DNA of 64,000 bases, from NCBI RefSeq assembly GCF_014904815.1, contig NZ_JACZFR010000001.1, positions 1 through 64,000 on the forward strand, read 5' to 3'. This DNA comes from Microbulbifer taiwanensis. Lineage in GTDB: Bacteria; Pseudomonadota; Gammaproteobacteria; Pseudomonadales; Cellvibrionaceae. Positions 9,986-19,000 of this stretch are shown here, in pieces. Position numbers and translations under genes: made by a program. How positions within the stretch are numbered: the stretch's first letter is position 1; each line of letters opens with the position of its first letter. The notes below the pieces were generated by a model, which did no database searches, was not told the origin of the DNA, and saw nothing but the letters and a program-made list of their open reading frames with translations.

Positions 9986-12847
9986 CTAGTGCCCCCCGGC
10001 TGCGACAGTCTCACCGACGGGTTTGCCGTCGACATTCAGCTCGGCAATCGGGCCTATATCCAGACCGCGAATGCCTTTTTCGATCTTCTTCTTATCGCCG
10101 ACGATCACCCAGATAAACTGTTCAGGCTTGATGGTCTGCCGCGCCAGCTTGTGGATGGTCTTCAAGTCAGCGCCGCGGATCTGCTCGGCGTAGCCGTCCA
10201 TATAATTCAGCGGCCGATCGTAGGTCACCATACTGGATACAGCACCGGAAACCGCGGCGATGGTTTCGAAGCGTCCGGGCAGTTCGTTGATGCGTTTGTC
10301 CTTCACCTTCTGCAGCTCGGCGGCTTCCGCCGGCTCGCCGCCGATATAGGCCCGCAATTCCCGCTGCAGTTCCGCCAGGGAGTCGCTGGTCTTGTCGGTC
10401 TGTACCGGGGCGTACACCAGTAGCGGCTGCTGGCCCTTGGCACCGGTCATGAAGGAGTAGGCACCGTAGGCCCAGTGCTTCTCCTCGCGCAGGTTCATAT
10501 TGATGCGCGCGGTGAAGGTGCCGCCGAGGATGTCGTTCATCATATGCAGGGCTTCGCGCTCGGGAATCTTCTCCGAGGGCGCCAGCAGGCCGCCGATGAT
10601 GATGGACTGTTCGGAATCCGGCTTGTCGATCAGGAAGACACTGGCCTTGTCCGGGTGGGCCACCCGCGCCAGGTTTTTTTGCGGCAGCGGGGCTTCCGGC
10701 GCGGGCCAGTCGGCAAACTGCTGCTCCAGTTTTTGTAGCAGCGTGTCCATGGTGATGTCGCCCACCGCGACCAGGGTGGCGTTGTCCGGGCGCAGCCAGG
10801 TCTGGTGGTAGTCGACCAGATCGTCGCGGGTCAGGGAACCGATGGATTCCTCGGTACCGGTGCCGGTAAAGGGCACGCCGTAGGCGTGGTCGGCGCCGTA
10901 GAGCAGCGGCGGCAGGCTGCGCAGGGCCATCTGTACCGGCCTGGTCTTCTCCTGTTGGATACCGGCGATCCAGCGGCTGCGCTTGCGCTCGATTTCCTCA
11001 TCGGAGAAGGCGGGGATCCGCACGATTTCGGCGAAGAGTTCGATGGACTCGTCCAGGTTGGCGGTCAGCGCATTGAGGCTCACGGTCGCGGTGTCGATAT
11101 CCGCATCCGTGCCGATGCGCGCGCCGAGCATCTCCTCTTTCTCACTGATCTCCAGCGCGCTCATATGCCGGGTGCCCTCCTTCAGCATCGACATGGCGTA
11201 ACTGGCGGTGCCGAGTGTCTTGCCCTGGTCGGCGGCATAGCCGGCGTCAAAAATCAGGCGCATATCGACCACCGGCACCGAGTTGCGCTCCGCCAGTACT
11301 ACCTTCAGGCCGTTGGAGAGTTCCGCGGTCTGCAGCTCCGGGAAGGGAACCGACGGGAATTTGCCGGTGTCCGGCAGTCTGGAGCGGTCGGCGCCGCTGT
11401 CGGCCACCTTGTATTCGGGGAAGGGGTGCACCTCCAGGTTGTAGTCACCGCTGGACAGCCACTTCTGCGCGGCGGCCCTGACCTGTTGCGAGGTCAGTTG
11501 CTGCTTTTCGGCAACGGCGTCCAGGTAGCCGTTGGGGTTGTCCAGGTAGAGTTCGCCGCGGGCCAGTATCACGCCCTTGCCGCTCCAGCCGCCCACCTGT
11601 TCCAGGTCGCGCGCGTAAGCGGCGTATTCGGTCATGTTCACCCGCGCTAGCTCCTCGGCGGTCGGGCCCTCTTTCAGGAAACGCTGCAGCTCTTCCTCGA
11701 TGGCCGCTTCCACCTTGGCCAGCTCGACGCCGGGCTTGGCATCGGCAATGACCTGGAAGATGGAGGACAGCTCGAATTCGTACAGGGCGACATTCACGCT
11801 GGTGGCTATCTGGTCCCTGTACACCAGGCGCTCATACAGGCGCGAGTTCTTGCCATCGCCCAACACCGCGGCCGCCAGGGCCATCGCATTGGCGTCTTCG
11901 TGGCCCAGATTGGGGGCATTCCAGACTTTGTAGATGCGCGACTGGGCGACGCGATCGAACATCTGCTCGCGCTTGGACTCCTCGCGCTTGGCGATCCAGG
12001 CCTTCTTCTTGATCAGCGGCGGCCCGGCGGGGATATCGGCGAAGTATTTACCGACTTTTTCCTTGGCAGCCGCCACGTCGATATCGCCGGCCAATACCAG
12101 CACGGTATTGGCGGCGCCGTAGTAGGTCTTGAACCACTCGTGCACGTCTTCCAGTGCGGCCGCGTCCAGATCCTCCATGGAGCCGATGGTGGTCCAGGAG
12201 TAGGGGTGGCCCTCGGGGAAGATGGAGGCCTGCATTTTTTCCCACACCTTGCCGTAGGGCTGGTTCTGGCCCTGGCGCTTCTCGTTCTGCACCACACCGC
12301 GCTGCTCGTCGAGCTTCTCCTGGGTGATGACGCCGAGCAGGTGGCCCATGCGGTCGGACTCCATCCACAGGGCCATATCCAGCGCATTGCTGGGCACCGT
12401 CTCGAAATAGTTGGTGCGGTCCAGCCATGTTGTGCCGTTCATGCCGGTGGCGCCGGCCAGTTCAAACGGCTTGAAGAATTCGTCGTCGTAGTTTTCCGAG
12501 CCGTTGAACATCAGGTGCTCGAACAGATGGGCGAAACCGGTGCGCCCGGGCTTCTCGTCCTTGGAGCCCACGTGATACCAGACACCCACGGAAACGATCG
12601 GCGCCTTGCGGTCCTCGTGCACGATAACGCGCAGGCCATTGGGCAGGGTGAATTTCTCGTAGGGGATTTGCAGTGCCTGGGCGCTTGTCTGGGTTTCGGA
12701 CCAGTTTTTGGGGGGAGTCTCGACACTCGTTGTCGCGGAGGAATCATTTGCACTGCTTGCGGCGGCGCCGGATTTCGGTGCTTCGCCGCAGCCGGCGATG
12801 GCCAGCGCCAGTGCCGCCGGCAGCCAGAGGGAGTGTGGTGTTTTCAT
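9986..12847 (-). CDS. M16 family zinc peptidase, lipoprotein
   Basis: A 953-residue two-repeat M16 peptidase (pitrilysin/insulinase clan). The N-terminus has a lipoprotein signal with lipobox AIAGC, so it should be anchored in the periplasm or outer membrane. The active repeat shows the inverted zinc motif HLFEH and, about 75 residues later, the third ligand region in GVVQNEKR. The second repeat (after about residue 490, beginning ELSNGLKVVLAERNSVP) lacks the zinc motif, as normal for the clan. It probably degrades peptides released by secreted proteases. It is transcribed alone, with the CPXCG gene upstream on the same strand 231 bases away. Confidence 0.92.
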   Translation of the reverse strand: MKTPHSLWLPAALALAIAGCGEAPKSGAAASSANDSSATTSVETPPKNWSETQTSAQALQIPYEKFTLPNGLRVIVHEDRKAPIVSVGVWYHVGSKDEKPGRTGFAHLFEHLMFNGSENYDDEFFKPFELAGATGMNGTTWLDRTNYFETVPSNALDMALWMESDRMGHLLGVITQEKLDEQRGVVQNEKRQGQNQPYGKVWEKMQASIFPEGHPYSWTTIGSMEDLDAAALEDVHEWFKTYYGAANTVLVLAGDIDVAAAKEKVGKYFADIPAGPPLIKKKAWIAKREESKREQMFDRVAQSRIYKVWNAPNLGHEDANAMALAAAVLGDGKNSRLYERLVYRDQIATSVNVALYEFELSSIFQVIADAKPGVELAKVEAAIEEELQRFLKEGPTAEELARVNMTEYAAYARDLEQVGGWSGKGVILARGELYLDNPNGYLDAVAEKQQLTSQQVRAAAQKWLSSGDYNLEVHPFPEYKVADSGADRSRLPDTGKFPSVPFPELQTAELSNGLKVVLAERNSVPVVDMRLIFDAGYAADQGKTLGTASYAMSMLKEGTRHMSALEISEKEEMLGARIGTDADIDTATVSLNALTANLDESIELFAEIVRIPAFSDEEIERKRSRWIAGIQQEKTRPVQMALRSLPPLLYGADHAYGVPFTGTGTEESIGSLTRDDLVDYHQTWLRPDNATLVAVGDITMDTLLQKLEQQFADWPAPEAPLPQKNLARVAHPDKASVFLIDKPDSEQSIIIGGLLAPSEKIPEREALHMMNDILGGTFTARINMNLREEKHWAYGAYSFMTGAKGQQPLLVYAPVQTDKTSDSLAELQRELRAYIGGEPAEAAELQKVKDKRINELPGRFETIAAVSGAVSSMVTYDRPLNYMDGYAEQIRGADLKTIHKLARQTIKPEQFIWVIVGDKKKIEKGIRGLDIGPIAELNVDGKPVGETVAAGGH

Positions 12848-13078
12848 GGAGCAGGTTCCTTGCTTGTTGTTTTCCGTGGTGTCGGGTCGCAGCGCTGCCG
12901 CGAGAGACTCGATCGAGAATGCGGAAAATCCGGTGAATTTATTGTTTTATCCTGTGTTGCCGGAACTGCCGTGCCATATGCCGCGGCCCACCGGGATCGC
13001 ACAGTGTGTTGAAACTTTATACCGGTGGCCTGCGGCAAAGGCAATTGCGGGCCTGTATCAAGTTGTTGACGGTGGCTG

Positions 13079-13276
13079 TCAGTCGGTTTCGTTCTCGTGG
13101 CGCAGGCTGACGTCGATGGTCCCGTCAGCCGATTCCATCAGGGTGACCACTATTGGCCGGCAGCACACGGGGCAATCCTCTATATAGCTCTGCTCGCCGG
13201 CCGAGTAATCCAGCAGCAGGGCTATGACTTCGCCGCAGTAGGGGCAGGTATCGCGGTGCTCGTCGAGAGGCTGCAT
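13079..13276 (-). CDS. CPXCG-motif cysteine-rich small protein
   Basis: A 65-residue protein with two CxxC pairs, CPYCG near residue 11 and CPVCC near residue 35, and the phrase SYIEDCPVCCRPI typical of the CPXCG cysteine-rich family. It probably binds one zinc ion; the function is unknown. Its ATG shares one base with the TGA of the upstream alpha/beta hydrolase gene, implying translational coupling. Confidence 0.88.
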   Translation of the reverse strand: MQPLDEHRDTCPYCGEVIALLLDYSAGEQSYIEDCPVCCRPIVVTLMESADGTIDVSLRHENETD

Positions 13277-14049
13277 CAGCCGGGCCCGCCGGAGAGATAG
13301 GGCTGGACCCAGGCGGCCAGGGTGTTAGCCACATAGTCCGCATCCTCGCGCCGGGTCAGCAAGTGGTCGGCGTGATCCAGGCTGATAAAGCTCTTCGGGT
13401 GCATGGCGCGGTTGTAGATATCCGCCGCCTCGTCGATGGAGACCGTCTGGTCCACCGGCGAGTGGTAGATCAGCAGGGGTCGCCCCAGCTCGTGGATGTA
13501 GCCCATCCTGTGGCTGTCCAGGTCGTCGAGGAACTGCTTCTTGATAACAAAGGGGCGCCCGGCCAGCTCCACCTCTGCCTGGCCCTGCTGCCGGATGGTA
13601 TCTATGGCGCAGGCGAACTGCCTGATCACATGCTCCGGGTCGGCCGGTGCGGCGATGGTGGCTATGGCCTTCGCCTCCGGGATATCGCCGGCGGCGGCCA
13701 GCACAGCGGCGCCGCCGAGGCTGTGGCCGATCAGCAGGTCCGCCGGGTGGCGTTCGCCGCGCAGGAATTCGGCGGCGCAGAGCAGGTCCCGGACATTGGA
13801 GGAGAAGTTGGTATCGGCAAAGTCGCCCTGGCTGGCGCCGAGGCCGGTGAAGTCGAAGCGCAGCACCGCTATGCCCAGGTCGGCCAGCCGGCGCGCTATG
13901 CGCGACGCCGACAGCACATCCTTGCCACAGGTAAAACAGTGGGCGAAGAGCGCATAGGCCTGCGGCTCACCCCCCTCGGGCATCTCCAGGATTCCCGCCA
14001 GGCGGGCGTCGCTGCCGCCATTGAACTGGACCCTGTGCCTCTTCGACAT
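13276..14049 (-). CDS. alpha/beta hydrolase (stand-alone half of the hydrolase-OsmC family)
   Basis: The start at 14049 is chosen because GAGGAG lies 6 bases upstream; the frame extends further but without signal or homology. The 257-residue product has the nucleophile elbow GHSLGG and the sequence AHCFTCGKD...LRFDFTGLG...NFSSNV. This is the signature of the hydrolase domain that is often fused to an OsmC peroxidase-like domain; here no OsmC domain follows. Asp and His of the triad are likely in SPVDQTVS and DHADH. Cytoplasmic; substrate unknown. It is coupled to the CPXCG gene. Confidence 0.85.
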   Translation of the reverse strand: MSKRHRVQFNGGSDARLAGILEMPEGGEPQAYALFAHCFTCGKDVLSASRIARRLADLGIAVLRFDFTGLGASQGDFADTNFSSNVRDLLCAAEFLRGERHPADLLIGHSLGGAAVLAAAGDIPEAKAIATIAAPADPEHVIRQFACAIDTIRQQGQAEVELAGRPFVIKKQFLDDLDSHRMGYIHELGRPLLIYHSPVDQTVSIDEAADIYNRAMHPKSFISLDHADHLLTRREDADYVANTLAAWVQPYLSGGPG

Positions 14050-14278
14050 CCGCATCTCCTCGCCGGGTAAAAGCCTCTGCTGGATGGTGCATTGTACTGC
14101 GGTGGCGCGACACTGGAATGATAGCGTTGTCACTACGGGGCGCCGGCCCTGTGGTAATTCAACTACAGCGGGGCTTGATATACTCCGCGCGGGCCATCGC
14201 CCGGTGGGCGAGGCCCGTCGCGTCAGCGTATAATCCGCGCCCACTTTTCACAGTTACGCACAGCAGGGGGAATGGCGA

Positions 14279-15442
14279 ATGGCAGTTAAATTGATGGCGG
14301 ATCTGGACCTGGCGGGCAAGCGCCTGCTGATCCGCGAAGACCTGAATGTTCCGGTCAAAGACGGGGTGGTCACCTCCGATGCGCGCATCCGCGCCGCACT
14401 TCCCACCATTCAGTCCGCCATGAATGCCGGCGCCAGGGTACTGCTGATGTCCCACCTGGGCCGCCCCACCGAGGGCGAGTACGATGAGGAATTCTCCCTG
14501 GCGCCGGTGGCCGCGCACCTGGGCAAGCTGCTCGGCCGCGAGGTGAAGCTGGTCAAGGAGTGGCGCGACGGCGTCGAGCTGGCGGATGGCGACGTGGCCC
14601 TGCTGGAAAACGTGCGTTTCAATCCCGGGGAGAAGAAGGACGACGAGGAACTGGCGAAAGCCTACGCGAGCCTCTGCGACATCTTCGTGATGGACGCCTT
14701 TGGCACCGCGCACCGCGCCCAGGCCTCCACTCACGGTGTGGCCAAATTCGCCCCGACTGCCTGCGCCGGCCCTCTGCTGGCCGCCGAGCTGGACGCACTG
14801 GAGAAGGCCCTGGCCGAGCCGGCGCGACCGATGGTTGCCATCGTCGGCGGCTCCAAGGTGTCCACCAAACTGACGGTGCTGGAGAGCCTGGCCGACAAGG
14901 TGGACCAGTTGATCGTCGGTGGCGGCATCGCCAACACCTTCCTCGCCGCTGCCGGCAAGCCGGTGGGCAAATCCCTGTGTGAGCACGACCTGGTGGGCAC
15001 CGCCAAATCCCTGATGCAGCAGTGCGATATCCCGCTGCCCACGGATGTGGTCACCGGTGTGGAATTCTCTGAATCCGCCGCCGCCGAGACCAAATCCGCG
15101 GATCAGGTGGCCGCCGACGATATGATTTTCGATATAGGCCCGGATTCCTCCGCCAGGCTGGCGGAGATACTGAAGGAAGCCAAGACTATTATCTGGAACG
15201 GCCCTGTGGGGGTGTTCGAGTTCGACCAGTTCGGCGGCGGCACCGAGCAGCTGTCGAAGGCCATCGCCAACAGCGATGCCTTCTCCATCGCCGGCGGCGG
15301 TGACACCCTGGCGGCGGTGGACAAGTACGGTATCGCCGACAAGGTCTCCTATATCTCCACCGGCGGCGGCGCCTTCCTGGAGTATGTGGAGGGCAAGACA
15401 CTGCCGGCGGTGGCGATGCTCGAAAGCCGCGCCGGCGATTGA
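14279..15442 (+). CDS. pgk: phosphoglycerate kinase
   Basis: Catalyses reversible phosphate transfer between 1,3-bisphosphoglycerate and ADP in glycolysis and gluconeogenesis. The 387-residue length is standard. Diagnostic blocks are all present: LIREDLNVP near the N-terminus, SHLGRP for the substrate-binding basic patch, GGSKVSTK in the hinge/nucleotide region, WNGPVGVFE, and the C-terminal [13 protein letters not shown] and [16 protein letters not shown] ribosome site precedes the ATG. The aldolase gene follows on the same strand beyond a REP-like repeat, the usual pgk-fba order in gammaproteobacteria. Confidence 0.97.
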   Translation: MAVKLMADLDLAGKRLLIREDLNVPVKDGVVTSDARIRAALPTIQSAMNAGARVLLMSHLGRPTEGEYDEEFSLAPVAAHLGKLLGREVKLVKEWRDGVELADGDVALLENVRFNPGEKKDDEELAKAYASLCDIFVMDAFGTAHRAQASTHGVAKFAPTACAGPLLAAELDALEKALAEPARPMVAIVGGSKVSTKLTVLESLADKVDQLIVGGGIANTFLAAAGKPVGKSLCEHDLVGTAKSLMQQCDIPLPTDVVTGVEFSESAAAETKSADQVAADDMIFDIGPDSSARLAEILKEAKTIIWNGPVGVFEFDQFGGGTEQLSKAIANSDAFSIAGGGDTLAAVDKYGIADKVSYISTGGGAFLEYVEGKTLPAVAMLESRAGD

Positions 15443-15478
15443 GGCGAAAAAAGCCGCGCCGAAGATTGATCATTTCTG

Positions 15479-15548
15479 TCGTTTTTCCGGCGCGGGCCGG
15501 AAACCAGTGCCGAAGAGCCCTGGACCCCGGCCTGCGCCGGGGTGACGA
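15479..15548. repeat. REP-like element, family A
   Basis: Imperfect palindromes TTCCGGCGCGGGCCGGAA and CCCCGGCCTGCGCCGGGG with GTGACG at the outer edge. Lies between pgk and the aldolase gene. The same consensus (GTCATxCCGGCGCxGGCCGG) recurs at six other intergenic sites in this window. Confidence 0.8.
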
Positions 15549-15594
15549 AATAACGACAAAAAGTTTTTACGTTTAGACGAGAAAGGAAAATTTC

Positions 15595-16659
15595 ATGGCC
15601 CTAATCAGCTTGCGTCAAATGCTGGACCACGCCGCCGAACACGGCTACGGCGTGCCGGCGTTCAACGTCAACAACCTGGAACAGATGCGCGCGATCATGG
15701 AGGCGGCGCGGCAGACCGACTCCCCGGTGATCGTGCAGGCCTCCGCCGGCGCGCGCAAATACGCCGGTGCACCCTTCCTGCGCCACCTGATCCTGGCCGC
15801 GATCGAGGAGTTCCCGGAAATCCCGGTGGTGATGCACCAGGATCACGGCACCAGCCCGGCGGTATGCCAGCGCTCCATCCAGCTGGGCTTCAGCTCGGTG
15901 ATGATGGACGGTTCCCTGCAGGAGGACGGCAAGACTCCGGCCTCCTACGACTACAACATCGATGTGACCCGCCGCGCGGTGGACATGGCCCATGCCTGTG
16001 GCGTGTCCGTCGAGGGTGAGCTGGGCTGCCTGGGCTCCCTGGAAACCGGCATGGCCGGCGAGGAAGACGGTGTCGGCGCCGAGGGTGTGCTGTCCCACGA
16101 CCAGCTACTGACCGATCCGGAAGAGGCCGCGGACTTTGTGCAGAAGACCAAGGTGGATGCCCTGGCCATCGCCTGCGGCACCAGCCACGGCGCCTACAAG
16201 TTCACCCGCCCGCCCACCGGCGATATCCTCGCCATCGACCGCATCAAGGAAATTCACGCGCGCATTCCGGGCACCCACCTGGTGATGCACGGTTCCTCTT
16301 CCGTGCCGCAGGAGTGGCTGGCGGTGATCAACGAGTTCGGCGGCGAGATCCCGGAGACCTACGGCGTGCCGGTCGAGCAGATCTGCGAGGGCATCAAGCA
16401 CGGTGTGCGCAAGGTCAATATCGACACCGACCTGCGCCTGGCCTCCACCGGCGCCACCCGTCGCTTCCTGGCCCAGAACCCGTCCGAGTTCGACCCGCGC
16501 AAGTTCTACAAGGTCGCCATGGATGCGATGAAGGATATCTGTATCGCCCGCTACGAGGCCTTCGGCACCGCCGGCAACGCCAGCAAGATACGCCCGATCA
16601 GCCTCGACGCCATGAGCCAGCGCTACGACGCCGGCGAGCTGGAACCGCAGATCAAGTAA
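15595..16659 (+). CDS. fba: class II fructose-1,6-bisphosphate aldolase (Calvin-cycle subtype)
   Basis: Zinc-dependent cleavage of fructose 1,6-bisphosphate to dihydroxyacetone phosphate and glyceraldehyde 3-phosphate. The 354 residues align throughout with the Pseudomonas-type enzyme: [19 protein letters not shown] at the start, MHQDHGTSP with the zinc-binding His, [19 protein letters not shown] in the active-site loop, [13 protein letters not shown] and MHGSSSVP. This is the type B branch rather than the E. coli FbaA branch. AGAAAGGAAAA precedes the ATG. It sits behind pgk and ends with a REP element followed by a terminator. Confidence 0.97.
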   Translation: MALISLRQMLDHAAEHGYGVPAFNVNNLEQMRAIMEAARQTDSPVIVQASAGARKYAGAPFLRHLILAAIEEFPEIPVVMHQDHGTSPAVCQRSIQLGFSSVMMDGSLQEDGKTPASYDYNIDVTRRAVDMAHACGVSVEGELGCLGSLETGMAGEEDGVGAEGVLSHDQLLTDPEEAADFVQKTKVDALAIACGTSHGAYKFTRPPTGDILAIDRIKEIHARIPGTHLVMHGSSSVPQEWLAVINEFGGEIPETYGVPVEQICEGIKHGVRKVNIDTDLRLASTGATRRFLAQNPSEFDPRKFYKVAMDAMKDICIARYEAFGTAGNASKIRPISLDAMSQRYDAGELEPQIK

Positions 16660-16670
16660 ACGCTGAATTA

Positions 16671-16764
16671 TCGTCGTTCCGGCGCAGAGCCTGTGCCGGA
16701 CTTGATCCGGTACCTGAACCCAGGTGCCACAAGACTGGATGCCGGCCTTCGCCGGCATGACGAC
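16671..16764. repeat. REP-like element, family A
   Basis: Begins CGTCGTTCCGGCGCAGAGCC and ends GCCGGCCTTCGCCGGCATGA; the two outer GTCGT/ACGAC ends are complementary. It directly follows the aldolase stop codon. Confidence 0.8.
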
Positions 16765-16771
16765 AAACTAT

Positions 16772-16802
16772 AAAAGGGTGGACCCTGTGTCCGCCCTTTT
16801 TT
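16772..16802 (+). terminator. terminator of fba
   Basis: AAAAGGGTGGAC-CCTGT-GTCCGCCC followed by TTTTTT forms a stable stem with one G-T pair and a T tract. Confidence 0.85.
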
Positions 16803-16862
16803 GTAGTCGTCGGTGTTGCCCGGTCGATTCCCCCGCCCCGAAAATGCAGTACCATTGAACCA

Positions 16863-17846
16863 ATGGACCTACTGCAAGATATCACCACCGTCGAACACAG
16901 CCCGGTACTCAAACGCCCGGACTATTCGGCATTGCGCCAACAATTGCCCGAACTGGATTTCAGCGCTGCCGATGAGGGCCCGCTGCTGCCGGCGTTGCAG
17001 GAATACCGCAACTACTACGACCTGCAGTTCCCGCTGGCGAGCAGGACCGGCGTCGGCACCTTCACCGCAGCCGGCTTCGAACTGGTGGCCCAGTACTGGC
17101 TGGTGGAGCAGCCGCGCGGAACCCTGTTTATCTGCCACGGTTATTTCGATCACACCGGCATCTACGGCGCGGCTATCCGCTTCGGCCTGGAGCGCCAACT
17201 CAATGTGGTGATCTTCGACTTCCCCGGTCACGGCCTGTCCAGCGGTGAGCCGGTGGCGATAGATACCTTCCTGCAGTACCGCCAGGTACTCGACAGCCTG
17301 CTGCAGATAGCCCGCGACAAGCTGCCCGGCCCCTGGCATGCGATGGGTCAGAGCACCGGCGGCGCGGCGCTGCTGGCCTACCTGCAGTACAGTTGCTGGC
17401 AGCCGTTCGACAAGGTTTTCCTGCTGGCGCCACTGGTGCGCCCGGCCAAGTGGCACTTGCGCAAATGGCAGTATTACCTGGGGCGCTTCTTTCTGGTGGC
17501 GCCGGATCGCGGCTTCAATATCAACACCCACGACGCCGAGTTTGTACGCCGCCAGGCGCACCGGGATCCGCTGCAGTCGCCGGTGATGTCGATGCGCTGG
17601 CTGGGGGCCATGGTGGACTGGCTGAAGACTTTCCCCAAGACCGCGAAAAACCCCAAGCCGATTCTGGTGGTGCAGGGCACCGGCGACGAGACGGTTTCCT
17701 GGCGCTACAACATGCGCGTCGTGCGCGACCGCTTCCCCAACAGCAAACGCGTCATTATCCGCGGCGCCCGCCACCAGATGATCAATGAGACACAGCCCTA
17801 CCGGCACCAGATTTTGAAGGCGCTGGACGATTGGCTGAACGAATAG
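16863..17846 (+). CDS. alpha/beta hydrolase of the serine aminopeptidase/lysophospholipase type
   Basis: A 327-residue cytoplasmic protein. The hydrolase fold begins near residue 75 (RGTLFICHGYFDHTGIYG, an oxyanion-type HG motif). The nucleophile elbow GQSTGG lies near residue 163. The acid residue is likely in QGTGDETVSW and the histidine in GARHQMINE. This arrangement fits the Hydrolase_4 group, which includes monoacylglycerol lipase and lysophospholipase L2. No signal peptide is visible. It is followed by a family-B palindrome and has no operon partner, so the substrate cannot be deduced from context. Confidence 0.82.
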   Translation: MDLLQDITTVEHSPVLKRPDYSALRQQLPELDFSAADEGPLLPALQEYRNYYDLQFPLASRTGVGTFTAAGFELVAQYWLVEQPRGTLFICHGYFDHTGIYGAAIRFGLERQLNVVIFDFPGHGLSSGEPVAIDTFLQYRQVLDSLLQIARDKLPGPWHAMGQSTGGAALLAYLQYSCWQPFDKVFLLAPLVRPAKWHLRKWQYYLGRFFLVAPDRGFNINTHDAEFVRRQAHRDPLQSPVMSMRWLGAMVDWLKTFPKTAKNPKPILVVQGTGDETVSWRYNMRVVRDRFPNSKRVIIRGARHQMINETQPYRHQILKALDDWLNE

Positions 17847-17863
17847 TCGGAGTGAATATTTTG

Positions 17864-17935
17864 TAGGAGCGGCCCATGGCCGCGATCAGGTCTGGCAGAA
17901 GACGGAAAATTGATCGCGGCCATTGGCCGCTCCTA
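17864..17935. repeat. extragenic palindrome, family B
   Basis: TAGGAGCGGCCcATGGCCGC starts the left arm (17864-17888), and its near-perfect complement occupies 17911-17935. It lies between the convergent ends of the hydrolase and rarD genes. Diverged copies occur at about 18928 and 62011. Confidence 0.8.
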
Positions 17936-17956
17936 AAGGGAATTGGTGAGGGCGGA

Positions 17957-18865
17957 CTAAATCGCGGTCTTCCTCTGCAAGCGCAGCTTTCTGCGCTGTG
18001 CCAGCGCGTCCAGCGTATAGAGCAGCAGACCAAACCATACAAAGGCAAAGGTCAGCAGCGTGTTGCGGTCGAACGGTTCGTGGAACAGCATTACCGCCAC
18101 CAGCAGTTGCAGTGTCGGCGCTATGTACTGCAAAAATCCCACTGTGGACAGGTTCAAGCGCCGCGCGGCGATATTGAACAGCAGCAGCGGCGTCAGCGTA
18201 ATGGGGCCGGCCAGCAACAGCAGGCCGTTCAGTTGCCAGCTGTTGTTGAGCGGATTGCTGCTGGGGCTGGCGCTCCAGGCCAGGTAAGCCAGTGCCAGCG
18301 GCAGCATGTAGAGGGTTTCCACGGCGAGGCCGGTTAGGCTGTCGACGGGCGCGCGTTTGCGCACCAGGCCGTAAAAGCCGAAGGACAGTGCCAGGAACAG
18401 TGCCACCAGGGGTAGCCGTCCGAATTGCCACAGGTACCAGCCGATGCCGACCGCCGCCAGGCCCACGGCAACCCACTGCAGGCGACGCAGCCGCTCGCCC
18501 AGCACCAGTACGCCGAGCAATACAGTGATCAGAGGGTTGATGTAATAGCCGAGGCTCGCATCCAGCAGATGCTGGTTGGTGATGGCCCAGATAAACACCA
18601 GCCAGTTGCTGCCGATCAGCAGCGCCGACAGGGCCAGGGTGCGCATCTTCTTGCCATCGTGCAGGGTGGTGCGAAAGTCCCCCAGTTTGCCGATCAGCGC
18701 AAGGATGATCAGCGCCAGCGCCAGCGCCCAGATACTGCGGTGGGCGAGTATTTCCGTCGATGGAATACCATCCAGCAGTTTGAAATACAGCGGTGCCAGT
18801 CCCCAGAAGAGAAAGGCGGCAATGCCGGCGAGCAGGCCGGTCGCGGCGGAGTCGTGATTGCGCAA
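17957..18865 (-). CDS. rarD: RarD-type EamA family transporter
   Basis: 302 residues with about ten hydrophobic helices in two EamA repeats. The sequence follows the RarD/chloramphenicol-sensitivity subgroup closely: GIAAFLFWGLAPLYFKLL at the start, AHRSIWAL, NWLVFIWAITNQHLLDASLGYYINPL in helix 4, and LQYIAPTLQLLVAVMLFHEPF near the end. Family members are inner-membrane permeases of uncertain substrate. The gene is a single transcription unit flanked by family-B repeats. Confidence 0.9.
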   Translation of the reverse strand: MRNHDSAATGLLAGIAAFLFWGLAPLYFKLLDGIPSTEILAHRSIWALALALIILALIGKLGDFRTTLHDGKKMRTLALSALLIGSNWLVFIWAITNQHLLDASLGYYINPLITVLLGVLVLGERLRRLQWVAVGLAAVGIGWYLWQFGRLPLVALFLALSFGFYGLVRKRAPVDSLTGLAVETLYMLPLALAYLAWSASPSSNPLNNSWQLNGLLLLAGPITLTPLLLFNIAARRLNLSTVGFLQYIAPTLQLLVAVMLFHEPFDRNTLLTFAFVWFGLLLYTLDALAQRRKLRLQRKTAI

Positions 18866-18880
18866 GGGGGTACACCTGAT

Positions 18881-18965
18881 TGTGGGAGCGCGGGCCGCGG
18901 GCCCGCCAGGAGTGAAGCGCAGCTATTGTAGAAGCGGCCGTTGGCCGCGATCAATCTCTATCGCG
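18881..18965. repeat. degenerate extragenic repeats between rarD and serA
   Basis: TGTGGGAGCGCGGGCCGCGG at 18881 and GTAGAAGCGGCCGTTGGCCG at 18928 are half-copies of the family B/C palindromes; a CGCGATCA/TCGCGG end follows. The rarD promoter must lie in or beside this element. Confidence 0.6.
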
Positions 18966-19000
18966 GCAAACGGCGGTTTCAGCAGGGCGAGGGGAAATAT

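Noticed and set aside
9685-10035. 116-codon minus-strand frame behind the M16 gene
   Set aside because: It overlaps the M16 coding end and runs through a hairpin. No conserved feature is visible.
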